Source: Scytalidium lignicola (lineage: Eukaryota; Ascomycota; Leotiomycetes). Taken from it: a stretch of 64,000 nucleotides of DNA. The DNA lies in the NCBI GenBank assembly GCA_002812745.2, contig NCSJ02000196.1:17557-81556 (forward strand). Reading direction: 5' to 3'. This document shows, in pieces, positions 1 through 12,366 of the stretch (positions within the stretch are counted from its first letter, which is position 1; every line of letters starts with the position of its first letter). The position numbers and the translations under genes were made by a program. The notes under the pieces were generated by a model. It ran no database searches, was not told the DNA's origin, and saw nothing but the letters and a program-made list of their open reading frames with translations.

Positions 1-499
1 GATTCCTTGTTTATTATATAGAGGATTTATACAAAGAGAGTATAGTCATCTTAAACAATAAAGGTAAGTTTTCCAATCAGGTTATAATAGCTGTTGTTTC
101 AACAAACATTCCTCTTGTATAACAAGCTTGTCTTATATAAGGTCATTATGCTATACTAACCCTTGTTACTCCTTCTCCTTATGTTAAGCTTATGTTTATC
201 CTTGGTTATTATGTTGTTACTTTTGTAATCCTTTTGTCTTGTACTTGTTAGGTTGCCTTTGCTTCTTATACTGTTATTATATTATCTTCTTAAGTTGTAC
301 TTACATCTTGTATATGTTAGACTAATATAAGTAAGCTATAAGTAACATTAACTCCTTTTTATAAGTATCTTTGCTATGAACTTCAATATAACAATGATGA
401 TAATAGTGATAATAACAAATTCATCCTCATCAAGCTTATTTATATTGTAAAGCTTATTGCCCTCTTTGCTGATCTTAGCCTTTTGTTAGGCATTATGTT

Positions 500-3400
500 A
501 TAAAAAGGCAAAGGTTATGCTTAAGATAACTATTAAAATTATTATCATTGCTTAGGTTTTCTTTTAGGTCTTTTGAAGTCTTCTTTTCTTTATATAATTA
601 AGTTTCTTTACATTTTCATATTGTTGATAAGGCTTTATTGTTTTCAGATTGTTTTGATAGTCTTTAATTGATTTCTTTACATTTCCTAAATGTATTTGTA
701 ATTCTTATATATCATTTACATGAGAATACCCCTTTTATCTTATGAGGTATTATTATTTTGCCTTTTTNGTCTTTATAGTCTAAGATTGATTTAACCTCTT
801 ACTCTTCTTGTTTATTTATAACTTTTGGTGAGGGTTCTAGTATAATACTTGTATAGTAGTAATAAGGCTTTAATAAGGAGATATAGAAGACTAGGTAAAT
901 TCTTTATACTAGTAATAGTTCTAGTTTGTAAGTTAAGTTGTTACTTGTTATTCTGGTAATCTTAAACAGTCTTAAGTATTAGTCTGATAACTTCTTATTA
1001 GGTTTCTACTGTTGTAAGTTCTTTATTGACAATATTATTATATCTTTTNATTTTGAAAGTTATAAGCTTTTNGTTTTTTTGTCATAATATTTTTTNCTAA
1101 GCTTCTTTAGCCTTTTCTAAATATTTTACTATTACTTCTCTTACTTCTCTTAATGATTTTATCCTTTTATACATAATAATTACCTTTCCTTCCTGGATGT
1201 TGTTCTTAACATGTATGTAAATCTTTAAATTGAAGTTATACATAAACTGAAAAGGAGTTACTCTTGTAGACAAATGAACATTATTATTGTATGTAAATTT
1301 AGTTAATGTTAATTATACTACTTAATTGTTTTACTTGTAATTCACAAAGACTTGTAAGTAATGTTCTAAGGTTTAGTTCTGAACTTTTGTTTGTTTGTTG
1401 CCTTGAGGATAAAATGCTATTATTAAGTTATGTTGGATTTTCAGGTAAAAACATAAAGATACCTAAAAATTGTTAATGAATTATAAGCCTTTATCTAATA
1501 CAATTCTTTTTAGTATATTAAAATCTTTAACAATTCGTTGTATAAACAGTTTTATAAGTCTAGTTATTATAATAGTTTTTGTACAAAGTATATACCTTAT
1601 TATCTTTGTTAACCTGTTAATAATCACTAAGTACATATTATATTCTACTTTATTCTATTTATAAGTAAACAAGTTTATAATGAAATCTATTGTGATCTCT
1701 TTTCATGGCCTTCTGGGTATTAGTAAAAGCTTGAGTGTTTTGTATAGACAATGTCTTTTTGTTATTATATGTTAACAAACTATACAAGTCTTCACTTAAC
1801 ATTATATATCCTTTCTTATATTTAGCTAATAATACTTATGTTATATTAGCTTAAGAGTTTTAAACATTCTTAAGTAACTTATTATCAGGTTATTATAATT
1901 CATCATCAGTATTTTAATTCTTAAAACTTTATTATTTAAAATATAAGCTTTACCTTTATAATATAATATTTTTGTCTTGTTTAATTTTTATTATTACTTA
2001 GTGTTATCTTTATTATTATTACTTTTACTATTATTATCATTTACTTTTATAATGTCTTTTACTTTGTTCTTCTTTGAGGTTATAAGCTTATCTTATGATT
2101 TCCTTTAACTTCTTAACTTTATGTTATTCTTCTGAGCTTCTTTTTNAACTAGACCCTTGAAAGGTTATTATGTTTATGCTTAAAGGATTTGTTTTCTCCT
2201 CTAAGGTATTATTATAATTGTGTTAACCTCTTTTAGCATCTTTAGCTAACTTCTTCTTGTCTTAGATTGACTTTTATTATTGCCCTTAAACAAAAACATC
2301 CTCTTATTATAAGTTTTAGATTAAGAAAGTCATCAATTTAGAAGGAGGTTCATATGCTGTTTTGAGTATTATTATTATTCTAACATATACTTATAAGATA
2401 AAGTGTTTATAATTACTAGTCTTAATGACAAGGTTAAGTATTATTACTATGTTGTTTATTTTATTAGCCTTTAAGCATTTTGCTTAGTCCAAGATTGCTT
2501 ATAACTATGTAAGCCTTAGTAATTAGCTAGACTTAAGGACCTTATCCTTTAAGAGTTTCTTTGTCTTTTCACTTTTTNAAGGCTTTTGCCTTTTTATGCT
2601 AATAAGTTATATTTATAATTGTTATAAGGAATATTCTTCTTAGTTTCTTTTTTNAATGTTAAGAGTAAGTCTCTTATTATCTTATCTGACTTAAGTTTGT
2701 AATCTAGTTGTCATAATAGTATATTAGCAAGGTTACTCTTCCTTAGCTGATGCTTAATCTTAAAATCAAACTTAGTTAACTTTTAAATCCAATGTACTTG
2801 TTTACTGTTGAGTTTTTCTTTGTCTATGAACTTCTTTAAGTTGTCATGATTTGTTTTCATTGTCATTGTCAAGGAAGTATAAGCAAGGTAATACTTTTAT
2901 TGCTCAAATGTTAATATAATAGTTAACAATTCTTAGTTATGTGTCTTATATACTTATTGTATTGTATTAAGTTTTTTCAAGTAGAAAATGACAAGATACT
3001 ATTATATATTACTAGATATAAGCTAAGATAATATTACTTTAACAGTAAACTTAGATATATTAGTTTTTATTATTATAAGTAATCTTAGTACAAAATACAC
3101 AAGGATTAGGGCTTCTTAGAATACAGTTTTAAGTTTATTAAATGCTTTTTACATTGGCATTAAGAATTCAAATAGTCTGAACTTCCTTCTCTTCTCCATT
3201 CCTTTTAACAAGTCTGTTAAAGCTATAATTACCTTAGAATAGTTCTTAATAAATCATTGATAGAAATTAATAAACCTTAAGAATATTTAAATATCCTTAT
3301 AAGAGATAAGGATAAGCTAGTCATGAATAGTATTAACTTGGCTTTGTTCTATTATTATGCCTTCTTTACTGATAACATAATTTAAGAACTTCACTGATTA

Positions 3401-6310
3401 AGTATCAAAATCATACTTGACTAGATTAACAAATAAGTAGTATTAACATAACTGTTTAAGCATTTGTTATACATGTTAAGGGTATTCTTTTATGTTCTTT
3501 AAGAAAATGAGAATGTTATTTAAGTAAATAATGCAAATTATATTCACAAGTCCTGTTAAAGCCTTGTTAATGTATTATTAAAAGGTTGTAAGGGTATTGC
3601 ATAGCCTAAATAACATTATATAGTATTTATAATGGTTATAGCATGTTCAGAACATTGTCTTCTACTTGTCTTCTTCTTGGATTTAAATGTAGTAATATAC
3701 ATCTTTCAAGTCCAACTTTGTGAATATCATAGCCAAGCTTAAGAGGTTTAATGTCTTGTTGATCAGTAGTAAGGATGTTTGATTTTTGATGATAATCTTA
3801 TTAAAGCCTTAATAATCAACATAAAGTCGAAAGTGGTTATCCTTCTTAAGGACAAATAAAATTAAAGCTTTTATAAGGTTAATAAATTGTTAGATTTATC
3901 CATTTTCTAATATATTGTAAATGTATTTCCTTAAGACTTTTATCTTCTTTTTTATTAAAGGGTAAATAAGTTTCCAAAAGGGGATAATGCCTTTTTAGAG
4001 TTTAATAGTATACTTAGGCTTATCTTCTTCTTGAAACTTTCTTACTTCTTTATTATTGAAGACATCTTGAAAGTCTTAATATTTGTCAAGTATAATATTT
4101 ACTTAATGTTGTAATTCTTTTTCNAATTACTATAAAAATGTATATGTTAAGTATAAGTCTTGTTATCATAAAAAAAAGCTTTGAATAAAAGTATATCTTC
4201 CTTTTTGTTTAACATTGTTGTAAATTATTCTGTTAATAAGATTTTATACTATAACTTTATAAGTTAGTATTTCTATGTTTTTATAAGCTAGTTAATAAGT
4301 GAGTTCATAGCTTTTAACCAAGGTTTACTTAATACTATTAAGTATTTTATTGATAAAGTAATGTTAATAGTAATAAGTTAATAGGTTGACAATTAAGTTT
4401 TACTATGAGAATCTTGTCTTTGGATCTCTACTTGGTAATAGTTATGGATAAGCAGAAAGGATTTATTTATTGTTTGAAGGCTTAAGTATAATAACTTGTC
4501 ATCTTACTATTTACACACTTAAGCTAACTTCATTATAATTGTATTTGTTTGTACTTTATTATTTATTAATATTAGTTTAATTCATTATTAACCTTCTTAA
4601 TCCTTGACTTAGAGTAAATCTTCTATTATCAATTGCTTATCTTGCCTTATCTTCTTATAAGATCTCTTAAGTATAATGTTTAACAAGACTAAGGTTATAA
4701 TGTCTTCTAGACTTTAGCATTTCCCTGGATAAATTATAATTATCTTGATTTATTCTTATTAGGACAATAAAAGGCTATGTAACTTAACTTGTTATAAGCA
4801 AAGCAAGTTCTCTAAAGGATAGTTAATGTAGTAAATGAGTAGTATTCCAATATATAATAACTTATTTTGTTACATTTAAAACAGTAATGTATACTTATCT
4901 TGTTTACCCTTAACATAAGCAATAGTTATTATTCTCTTAAGTAATCATCTTATTATCAGATTAAGAACTTAGAGTGTTCTTTTGGAGATTTGCTTTAATG
5001 TTTCCCTTTTGTATTATTATCTTATTACTTTTTNATTATTCTAATATCTACTTCTTACTTTCTAGTTTGCCTTATTTTGTTATAATTATATTATTATAAC
5101 AATTAATTCTTTACAAGTCTTTAAGAGTTTATTATAATTTATGATCTTTTCTTTGAAAGAAGGGAGTAACTTTGTAAACAAGTTGTTTTTTCTATGTTTA
5201 TCTAATATGCTTAATATTTACTCTTTGAGAATATCTAAGTATTATACAAAAACTTTAACTAGTTATTTTATATATAATATTACTCTATTGTATTTATCTA
5301 CTATCTTCATCTCTTGGTTGTTTTCATCTCCTAATATATTAAGTATTGTTTTCTTAAATCCTTTTTNATATTGTTGAGTTCTTTGTCTTTGCTTTCTCCT
5401 CATACTTCTATTTCAACTTTAAGATACTGGATAAGTACTTTATTCTGTATACAATCTTGTTTGAGTTATTAGTATAATCATATAAGAATATGTAGAATTT
5501 AAGCTTATAAGAGTTTATGAAATCATAATATTCCTTTAAGGATCTTCTTATAAAAGGCTTTAATAAGGGTATATGTTAGTATTTTATCTTATAAGACTTT
5601 GTATCTAGAAAGGAGTTCATTGTTAAGATAGTTTAAGTTATCATCAAGTGTTCTTTGTCAAGTCTTAAAGTTAAATACCTTAATGATTCTTAAGTTCAAG
5701 AGTTTAACATAAGTAATAGTTATTCTAAGTAAGCTTTTATTCTTTCTTATTGTTATAAGAGTTCTTGTACTTGGTTTTCTACCTTTATTATTGTTATGTC
5801 CTTTACATTATACTAGTATTCTAGTTCTGCGTTTTCTTCCTCAAGTTCTTAGATTAATTGTTATTACTCTTTAAGGGTAAAAGATAAGCTTGTAGTTCTG
5901 TTATTGTTTCTTGTAGTAATTATAATATTCCTTGTAAGTTCAAGCTAAGTAAGTTCTTCATCTGGCCTTATAGTGTTTGGTTGAGTATTCTGTTTACTTT
6001 TAAGGGATATGTTCCTTGATGTAATAGTTAGGTAATCTACTTAAGTCCTCATTATCCTTGACATCAGTAGGCTGTCTCTGAAAAGAAGAATTAGAATGTT
6101 AAGGATTATAGACAATTAGTCTTAAACAATGAACTGACGTTGAGGTATAAGAGAATAAGGTATATATATTGTATAGACTAATTCTTGAAGAGCTCTTCTC
6201 CTCTTAGTAATGTTAATGTACAAGTAAGCATATGACTTTGTTACTCTAAAGATGACTAAGTAAGTCTTCTTTGTTATTATAGTATAGCTTTGAGGATCCA
6301 CCTTCAAGTT
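500..6310 (-). mobile_element. RIP-degraded Ty3/gypsy chromovirus (internal region)
   Basis: Reading the minus strand gives a complete gypsy pol order through many stop codons. From high to low coordinates: an N-terminal RT approach with a PFG-L/Y motif near 3960-4010; the RT block near 3780-3840 (residues like FRLYVDY then FNK); AMIFTKLDLKD near 3690-3740; the catalytic box at about 3520-3560; the RNase H/tether with KFDFKIKH near 2740-2780; integrase from about 1740 to 1100 (DFI, RLTK, YPQGNKQT); and a chromodomain-like end near 560-900 (LLKPYYYY, then ILDYKD). A weak CCHC-like stretch lies near 4860-4900 and gag-like coding continues to about 6307. The extreme AT content and stops fit C-to-T/G-to-A RIP decay. 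No intact frame remains and no LTR was located; the outer limits are approximate. Confidence 0.85.
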
Positions 6311-7865
6311 CTTAACAAAAAGTTAGAAAAGTACTTGATTTCTAGCTTATATACATTGAATTAAGAAATTTAAGGTTAATTTAAGCATTTATAAAGTAGG
6401 TAATTATAAGAAGTATAATAATTACAAAAGTAATAAGTCCTTTTTGAAAGTCTTAAGAAGTATGTTAAAGGTCTTCTTCATTTTATAAGTGTTATTCTTC
6501 CTCTTATATAATATCTACTAAAGTCTAAGTGATTATAATGCTCTTAGTATTATGCATTACATATATATTATTATAATAAAAGTAATTCTATAAGCTTTAT
6601 ATCTCTTTCTAAGTGATAACCTTAAAGATATTGATTATAAAGTTCTTGAAGTCCTCTTAGAATAAGTCTTATAAGTTTATATTATTAGTTTTATTAAGGT
6701 AATACTTATAAACCTTAATAGTTAAGTATTCTTGTATATCCTTTATAATAATATCCTTAAGGTTTATTCCTTATTCTTATTTCTTGATTAATGTTATCTA
6801 ATTCACNNTTATAATACTCTTTATTACCTTTATAATAATTTTTAACTTGTTTTCCCTTATATTCCTTCTTATATCTTTTGTTTTTATTATGTTTCTTGTT
6901 ATTCTTAAACTTTACATTGTTATTTACTAATATTAGTATAAGATACTTAAGTAGTTAAAAAGTAAAGTTAATTATACTTAAGTACAAAGAGTATTTACTT
7001 ATAAGTAGTAAACTTTATAATCTTAAAGGTTTAGATAAATGTCTTTAAGAATATAATAACTTCTTAGTCTTCTTGATTGTTATAATTTTATAAACTTCTA
7101 AATTCTCTTGTATACTTGTAAAAACTTATAATTCTATGATAAAAGTAAAGGTAAAGTAAAAGATTATAATTTTAATATGTTGTTTCTAGTTTGTAAGAAG
7201 AGTAATAAAGAATATAAATGGTTTTTAAATAGAAATTAATAAAAATAAGTTATAAAAGAGTAGTTTTTCAAATAGAATTAGTTAATTGGTTAACTATACA
7301 ACTTTATAAGTAAATTGCTTAATGTCTAACTGAACATGTTATTTTTAGCAAAAACAAGTTTAATAATAATAATTATAAAAGTAGACTACTTAATGTTTAA
7401 CTAATTAAGTTATAAGTTAGTAAATAGTTGTTTTCTCCTTTAATTAAGTAAATTTCAACTTTGTAAATAGACTGTTAAACATTCAACTGAACAAAAGTTG
7501 TAATCTTCTGAGATTCAGCTTTAAAAGTGGACTACTTAATGTTTAACTAATTAAATGATAATCTCTTAATCTATATATACAAACTAATTAATGTTAGTTT
7601 ACTTATAGTATAAAGTATAATATGTAATTATATGTAATATACTCATTATACTATTTTATGAATATTATATGATTAGAGGTAAGAGGATAAAGTTGTAAGA
7701 ACTTTGTTTATTCTTACTACTTAATCAGGACTAACTTACAAGGGTATATGAATATTATGTGTACATAACTATTATTCTACTAACAGTTATATAATAAACT
7801 TAATATTATAAATTTATATTTAACTATAATTATTATTAAAATATTATATATTTTCAAAGAAAAAA
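6311..7865. other. AT-rich spacer with no recognisable gene
   Basis: Very AT-rich sequence between the gypsy remnant and the hAT gene. A short degenerate motif of the form ACTACTTAATGTTTAACTAATT recurs near 7390 and 7530, with related forms near 7320 and 7470. These may be decayed LTR or subterminal repeats. No coding signal is seen on either strand. Confidence 0.5.
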
Positions 7866-9757
7866 TGTTTTATTCTACTTTAATTGATACAAATACTATT
7901 CAAAATAATATTGATTTTAAATTATTAAAAAATCAACTAAAAATATTTGAAAAAGGGTATATATTTAAAATTTAAAATTTACTTTAAGAAAACTTAATAA
8001 ATCCTCGAACAATTACAATTATTTGTAATATGAAAAATTATAAGTAAGTTATTAACTTATTAATTTAATATATATATCAATATTAATATTTATAGTAAAA
8101 AATGGATTAATCAAAGAGTTAATCATATTACTAACAATTATTATACACATTTTAAAAATAAATATCTATTTATTTCTTTAAAAAAATTTAAATGATAATA
8201 TAGATTCAGGTAAATATTTATTATTAATTTATAAAAATTTATTTAATTATATTAAAAAGTAAGTTTATATTTTATATTTAATTATAATATAACTAATTAT
8301 ATAATAGTGATTTACCTATTATTAATAGAAAGAATTTAAAAGCTGAACTTATATCTATATTTAATTTATCAAAAATTAAAATAATAGATGAATTTAAAGC
8401 TCATATATATAATTAAAGTAGTTTTTTGATTACTTTAAATGCTTGGACTGCTTTAAATTAAGATGCTTATCTTAGAATTACTATGTAAGTATATATATAA
8501 TTTATATATAATTTATTACTAATTTATTAATAATAATTTTTAAACATTTTATAAATATAGATTTTGAATTAAAATCTTATTTATTATCAATGGCAGATTT
8601 AAAAGATAAACATTCAAGTGTTTATTTATATGAAGTTTTAATTNAAACTTTACAAGAATATAATATTTTTTTAAATATTACTAGGTAATTTTTATTATTA
8701 ATTATTTTTATAATTATTACTAATTATTTATTAGTATTACTAGAGATAATGCATCTTCAAATAATACTTTAATATTTAACTTTATTAAAGCTTATAATAT
8801 TGAAGGACTTCAATTTAAAGGTGATATAGCTTGTAGTGCTCATATATTAAATCTTGTTATACAAGATATATTAAAATCTTTAATTAAAAATGAATATGAT
8901 TTATTTAAAGATTTTGAAGTTATTAAAGTAATAGAAGAAGATAATATTGAAGATAATAATCAAAGTAAGTATTTTTTAATATATTATATATATATTTATN
9001 AAAAAACTAATTAATTATATAGATTTATCTATTTGGNAAAAAAAATTCGAAAAACTATTATTGCTTTTAAATATAGTCAAGAAAATCAAAGAGATTTAAA
9101 AAATCAAATTAAAGCTCAAAATTTAGAAAATACAGCTTTACCATAATTAAGTTAGTTTATATATGTAAATAAATAAGTTTTAATTATTAATTATAATAAT
9201 AGATAATAAAACTCGATGGTCTTCTACTTATAATATGCTTAATAATTTTTTAGCTCTTTATAAACCTATTAAATCAGTTATATCTATATCTGATAATAAA
9301 GCTTTTAAATCTAAATCATTATTATTAACTAAAGAAGATATTAAATATATTGAAAATTGTTTATCAATTTTAAATATATTTATTAAAGCTACAAATAAAT
9401 TACAAGGAGAATTATATCTTACAATTTATTATACTATACCTTTAATTTATCAAATTTATCATAAACTTGAAGATAAAAAGTTAAAACTTCAAGTAAGTAT
9501 TAATTTTAATATATTAAAATGATTATTAATATTTTATATAGGATAATCCTACTTTTATTGAAGCAATAAATAGAGGTTTAGTTAAATTAAGAAAATATTA
9601 TCCAAATATTAGTTCTATTTTATCTAAAAATAAAGCTTTATATATAGCTTTAATTTTAGATCCTAGAATTAAAAGAGAAGGATTATTAAATATTGGTTTA
9701 ACAACAGGACAAGCTAGTGATATATATAATTTACTTTATTCTGAATATCAATTATAA
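7866..9757 (+). pseudogene. hAT-family transposase, AT-rich, multi-exon, C-terminally truncated
   Basis: Coding blocks separated by gt...ag gaps with stops give a hAT (Activator-like) transposase. In order: an N-terminal block at 7866-8035; a BED-like stretch with WINQRVNHI near 8100-8210; the hAT signature ITLNAWTALN then DAYLRIT at about 8430-8487; MADLKDKHSS near 8590; TRDNASSNNT and CSAHILNLVIQDI at 8735-8890; DNKTRWSSTYNM at 9200-9235; and LILDPRIK at about 9650. The stop is at 9755-9757. Several early exons carry in-frame TAA codons, often where the family has Gln, consistent with CAA-to-TAA mutation, so no functional protein is expected. The C-terminal hATC dimerisation region is not seen before the sequence changes character at about 9770. 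No terminal inverted repeats were found. Confidence 0.8.
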
Positions 9758-9798
9758 GTATTTATATATATATGTTGAGAGTAATATATTGGTTACGT

Positions 9799-9817
9799 GC
9801 ACGTGATACTCACGTGC
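9799..9817. repeat. perfect 8-bp inverted repeat with two CACGTG sites
   Basis: GCACGTGA (9799-9806), spacer TAC, then TCACGTGC (9810-9817). The arms are exact reverse complements and each contains a CACGTG box, a bHLH-type recognition hexamer. Confidence 0.8.
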
Positions 9818-9842
9818 CATGTAGACTAGTCCTGATTAGGTA

Positions 9843-9884
9843 GTGGGAGCGAGCGAAGCTCTTACAGCTTCGCACCACTCCCAC
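9843..9884. repeat. imperfect inverted repeat (hairpin)
   Basis: The left arm starts GTGGGAG and ends GCGAAGCT; the right arm starts AGCTTCGC and ends CTCCCAC. The outer 7 and inner 8 bases pair, with a mismatched centre. It could fold as a hairpin at the boundary between AT-rich and gene-rich DNA. Confidence 0.6.
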
Positions 9885-10128
9885 CCCCTTTTCGTACAAC
9901 AACCATGGAATAGCACAACGAGTATATTACGTATAATTGCGTACCGTACTTCGTGCTACAGGTGAACCGACAGTAGCATTAAATCTATGAATATTAGGCG
10001 TTATGTTTATACAGTGCAATATTTCTAATGTTAATAATATGATCATAATTATGTATTTAAATAGAAATAGGAGTAAATTATATATAAATAAAACAGCCTT
10101 TGGGTCAATTATTTAGAAACATTCATTT

Positions 10129-11515
10129 TTATAGTCCAAACCCCATCGCCTTCCTCCCTTGTTCCCCGCTCAAGATCCCTCCTTCTCCAAGGTATCCTTG
10201 GTATTCTGATTCCGGGACTAAATCTGCTGACCAAAAATCCTCCGGCGCTCTCCCCCCATCCAGGAAACTCTTCAACTGGCCTTTGATATATTTCACGTTG
10301 GTGTCTGTAGTAGGAGTAGCAGCTACGTAGGCAACACTGCTATCACCACTGCCAAAATGATCCACCTCGACCGCATGTATCATATCAGCATGCCACCATA
10401 TCGTATCACCAGGGTGCATTGTGGGGATGTGGACCATGCATTCCCTCATCTTCAAATGCGGATGCGAGATAAGTGAAGCATACTGGCTCGTCTCTCGGAA
10501 AGTTCCTGGAAACCAAGGCGTGTTCGCATCGAATGTCCATTTCGATGCATCCAGGATATCTTCTTCTGAAGAGGAGTTAGGCGGCGAGAAGAAGGGGCGC
10601 AGCAGGAGATATGCAATGGCCACTTTCACGTTTGGGTACAAAAGGAGAGAACCTTCTTGTTTCCCAGCGGTGGTTAACGCCGTCCAGCCCTGGAAGGAGC
10701 GCAAAACGGTCGAATGTGCAGACCCTTGGTACAACGCTTGGTCGGCCTTTTGACGGACTGTCAAGTCATAAGGATCGTGTTTCTCAGGATTACCGGAGAA
10801 GATGGATGAGTACACGGAACGGTATGTTTTGTCTCCCCATCTACAAAGTGAGCCTGCGTCTATATGGGGCCCGAGGCCGAAGAAGGGGATTCCAGGTGGG
10901 CGGATTCGAACTGCATCTACATAGGTTAAGGGGTCGGACGAGGTTTGCGCGGGAGAAGAGTCATCGTGCCACCAAGAATTCAGCTCTTTCTGTATCCGGA
11001 GTTGATTTGGGTGTGAGCGGATTGCTAGTTGGGTTGGGGACCAGTAGAGACGCAGGATAGAGGGTGTTTCTGCCGGCCATCCTATAAAGCATAAATAAAT
11101 TAGCTATATCCAAATATGATGAATGTGGAAAGGGTTCAATACCAATAACTTTTTGCTTGTTTTTTTCCACATACTCTTTCAAACCGGCAAACCACCCGTC
11201 AGCCACCTCCTTATCAACCACTCCCCTAACCACAAAGCAACCCTTATCTTTTAACTCCTCTTTTTTCTCCGTGTCTAGATGAAACAATTCATCGAAATTT
11301 ACCTCGGGGATGATATCCGTTCCTTTTTCTGCGATGTCGTCGGTAATTTTCGAGAGTTCAGAACAAACTTTCAGCCAAGCTTGACGCAATGCTGATTCGC
11401 CGTATTCAGATATAATTTCTTGCTTAATCTGTAAGAGGGATCCGGTTGGATCCGCTTCGGATTTGGAGAAATTGTATTCTGGCCATGTTGGCCAGGTTTC
11501 TAGCTTGCCCGGCAT
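10129..11515 (-). CDS. DUF1479 family protein (2OG/Fe(II)-oxygenase-like)
   Basis: Two exons, 11515-11143 and 11081-10129, split by a 61-nt intron (11142-11082, GT...TAG), give 441 residues. The splice joins KVIG to WPAETPSILRLYW and restores the DUF1479 pattern. Visible features: RGCFVVRGVV-like text (here KGCFVVRGVVDKE) in exon 1, LYWSPTQ around residues 136-142, an H-x-D pair in GLGPHIDAG (H197, D199), FQGWTAL near residues 254-260, and a distal histidine pair in WWHADMIHAVE (H355/H360). An H-x-D with a distal H is the metal triad of Fe(II)/2-oxoglutarate dioxygenases; DUF1479 is related to that fold. Substrate unknown. It is transcribed away from the sugar transporter at 12367, with 851 bp between the starts. 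Family assignment is firm; catalytic role is inferred. Confidence 0.88.
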
Positions 11516-12366
11516 GCTTGGTAGCCCTAGTGAGGTAAAACTATATTGGAGGAACTGAATTTATCTATTGTGAAGCGATATAGGTGAAGTAATCTTATTT
11601 TCGACAAAGAGATTATCACTTGTTAAATACTTTATAGGGACTAGTAAGTAAACAGTTCGATGAAAGAGTTTCTTTTAAAAATATCAAATTATGTTTGCCA
11701 TGTATTTTGATGCTGGACACAAAGGTGGGATTAGAGTGGCAGAGGATGGTGTCGGCCGCTCCCATTGTACAGTACATGCTTGCTTGCTGCAACCCCGCGT
11801 CGGAGGGTCCGATATAAGTTGATATGCTAGATCTGTGCTCTAGGGAGGTTTACCCCCATGTTTACAATCTCGGAGCTATCCTAGACTAGAAATTGTCCGA
11901 CTGGATTCACCAAATATCATACTTATCAACCACTTATTTCTCCCTTGCAGACCGCCTATCAATTTTGATAACATCTCATGTCAAAATGAATTATTTATAA
12001 TTTGCATATATACATCAATTCCCCAGCATCTGAAGTCATTCCTACGTTCGATTAAGCTTCTTATCTTGAAGATAAGAATTTCTCGTAGCGGGGGATAAGG
12101 TTAGCCGCAGTCGGGGTTTCCGACCCTCGTTATCATCGATGATATAGAACTCGACTAGTTAAACACAAGATGCTCATATCTTTGATATGCGATAAGCACT
12201 AAGTACGGGGGTATTCGATTAATATTTGGAGCGTTGTTACAAGTCAATGCATGTAGTTGTAGCATGAGTACTTAGCTTATATATTTATCTTATTGTATCC
12301 CCCTCTCCGAGTCCCTGATATAAGATCGGATTCAAAGTAAAATCATTTGCGTTGGGTCTATAGAAA
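11516..12366. promoter_or_regulatory. shared divergent promoter region
   Basis: The 851 bp between the start codons of the DUF1479 gene (minus) and the sugar transporter (plus). No coding signal is seen. It contains a short perfect inverted repeat CTTATCTTGAAGATAAG near 12059-12075 made of GATA-type (GATAAG/CTTATC) hexamers, and a further GATAAG near 12092. GATA sites are bound by fungal nitrogen and iron regulators; any role here is inferred. Confidence 0.4.

Larger units (their letters stand above)
9773..9901. repeat. possible solo-LTR-like fragment bounded by TGTTG...CAACA
   Basis: A 129-bp patch of normal base composition directly after the hAT remnant. It begins TGTTGAGAG and ends CGTACAACA, the 5-bp inverted ends expected of a copia-type LTR. 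It holds two CACGTG hexamers, as the copia LTR elsewhere in the window does. No target-site duplication is evident (ATATA versus ACCAT), so this is tentative. Confidence 0.3.

Noticed and set aside
9235..9522. Stand-alone 95-residue gene
   Set aside because: It is one exon-like block of the hAT transposase, continuous with conserved blocks on both sides.
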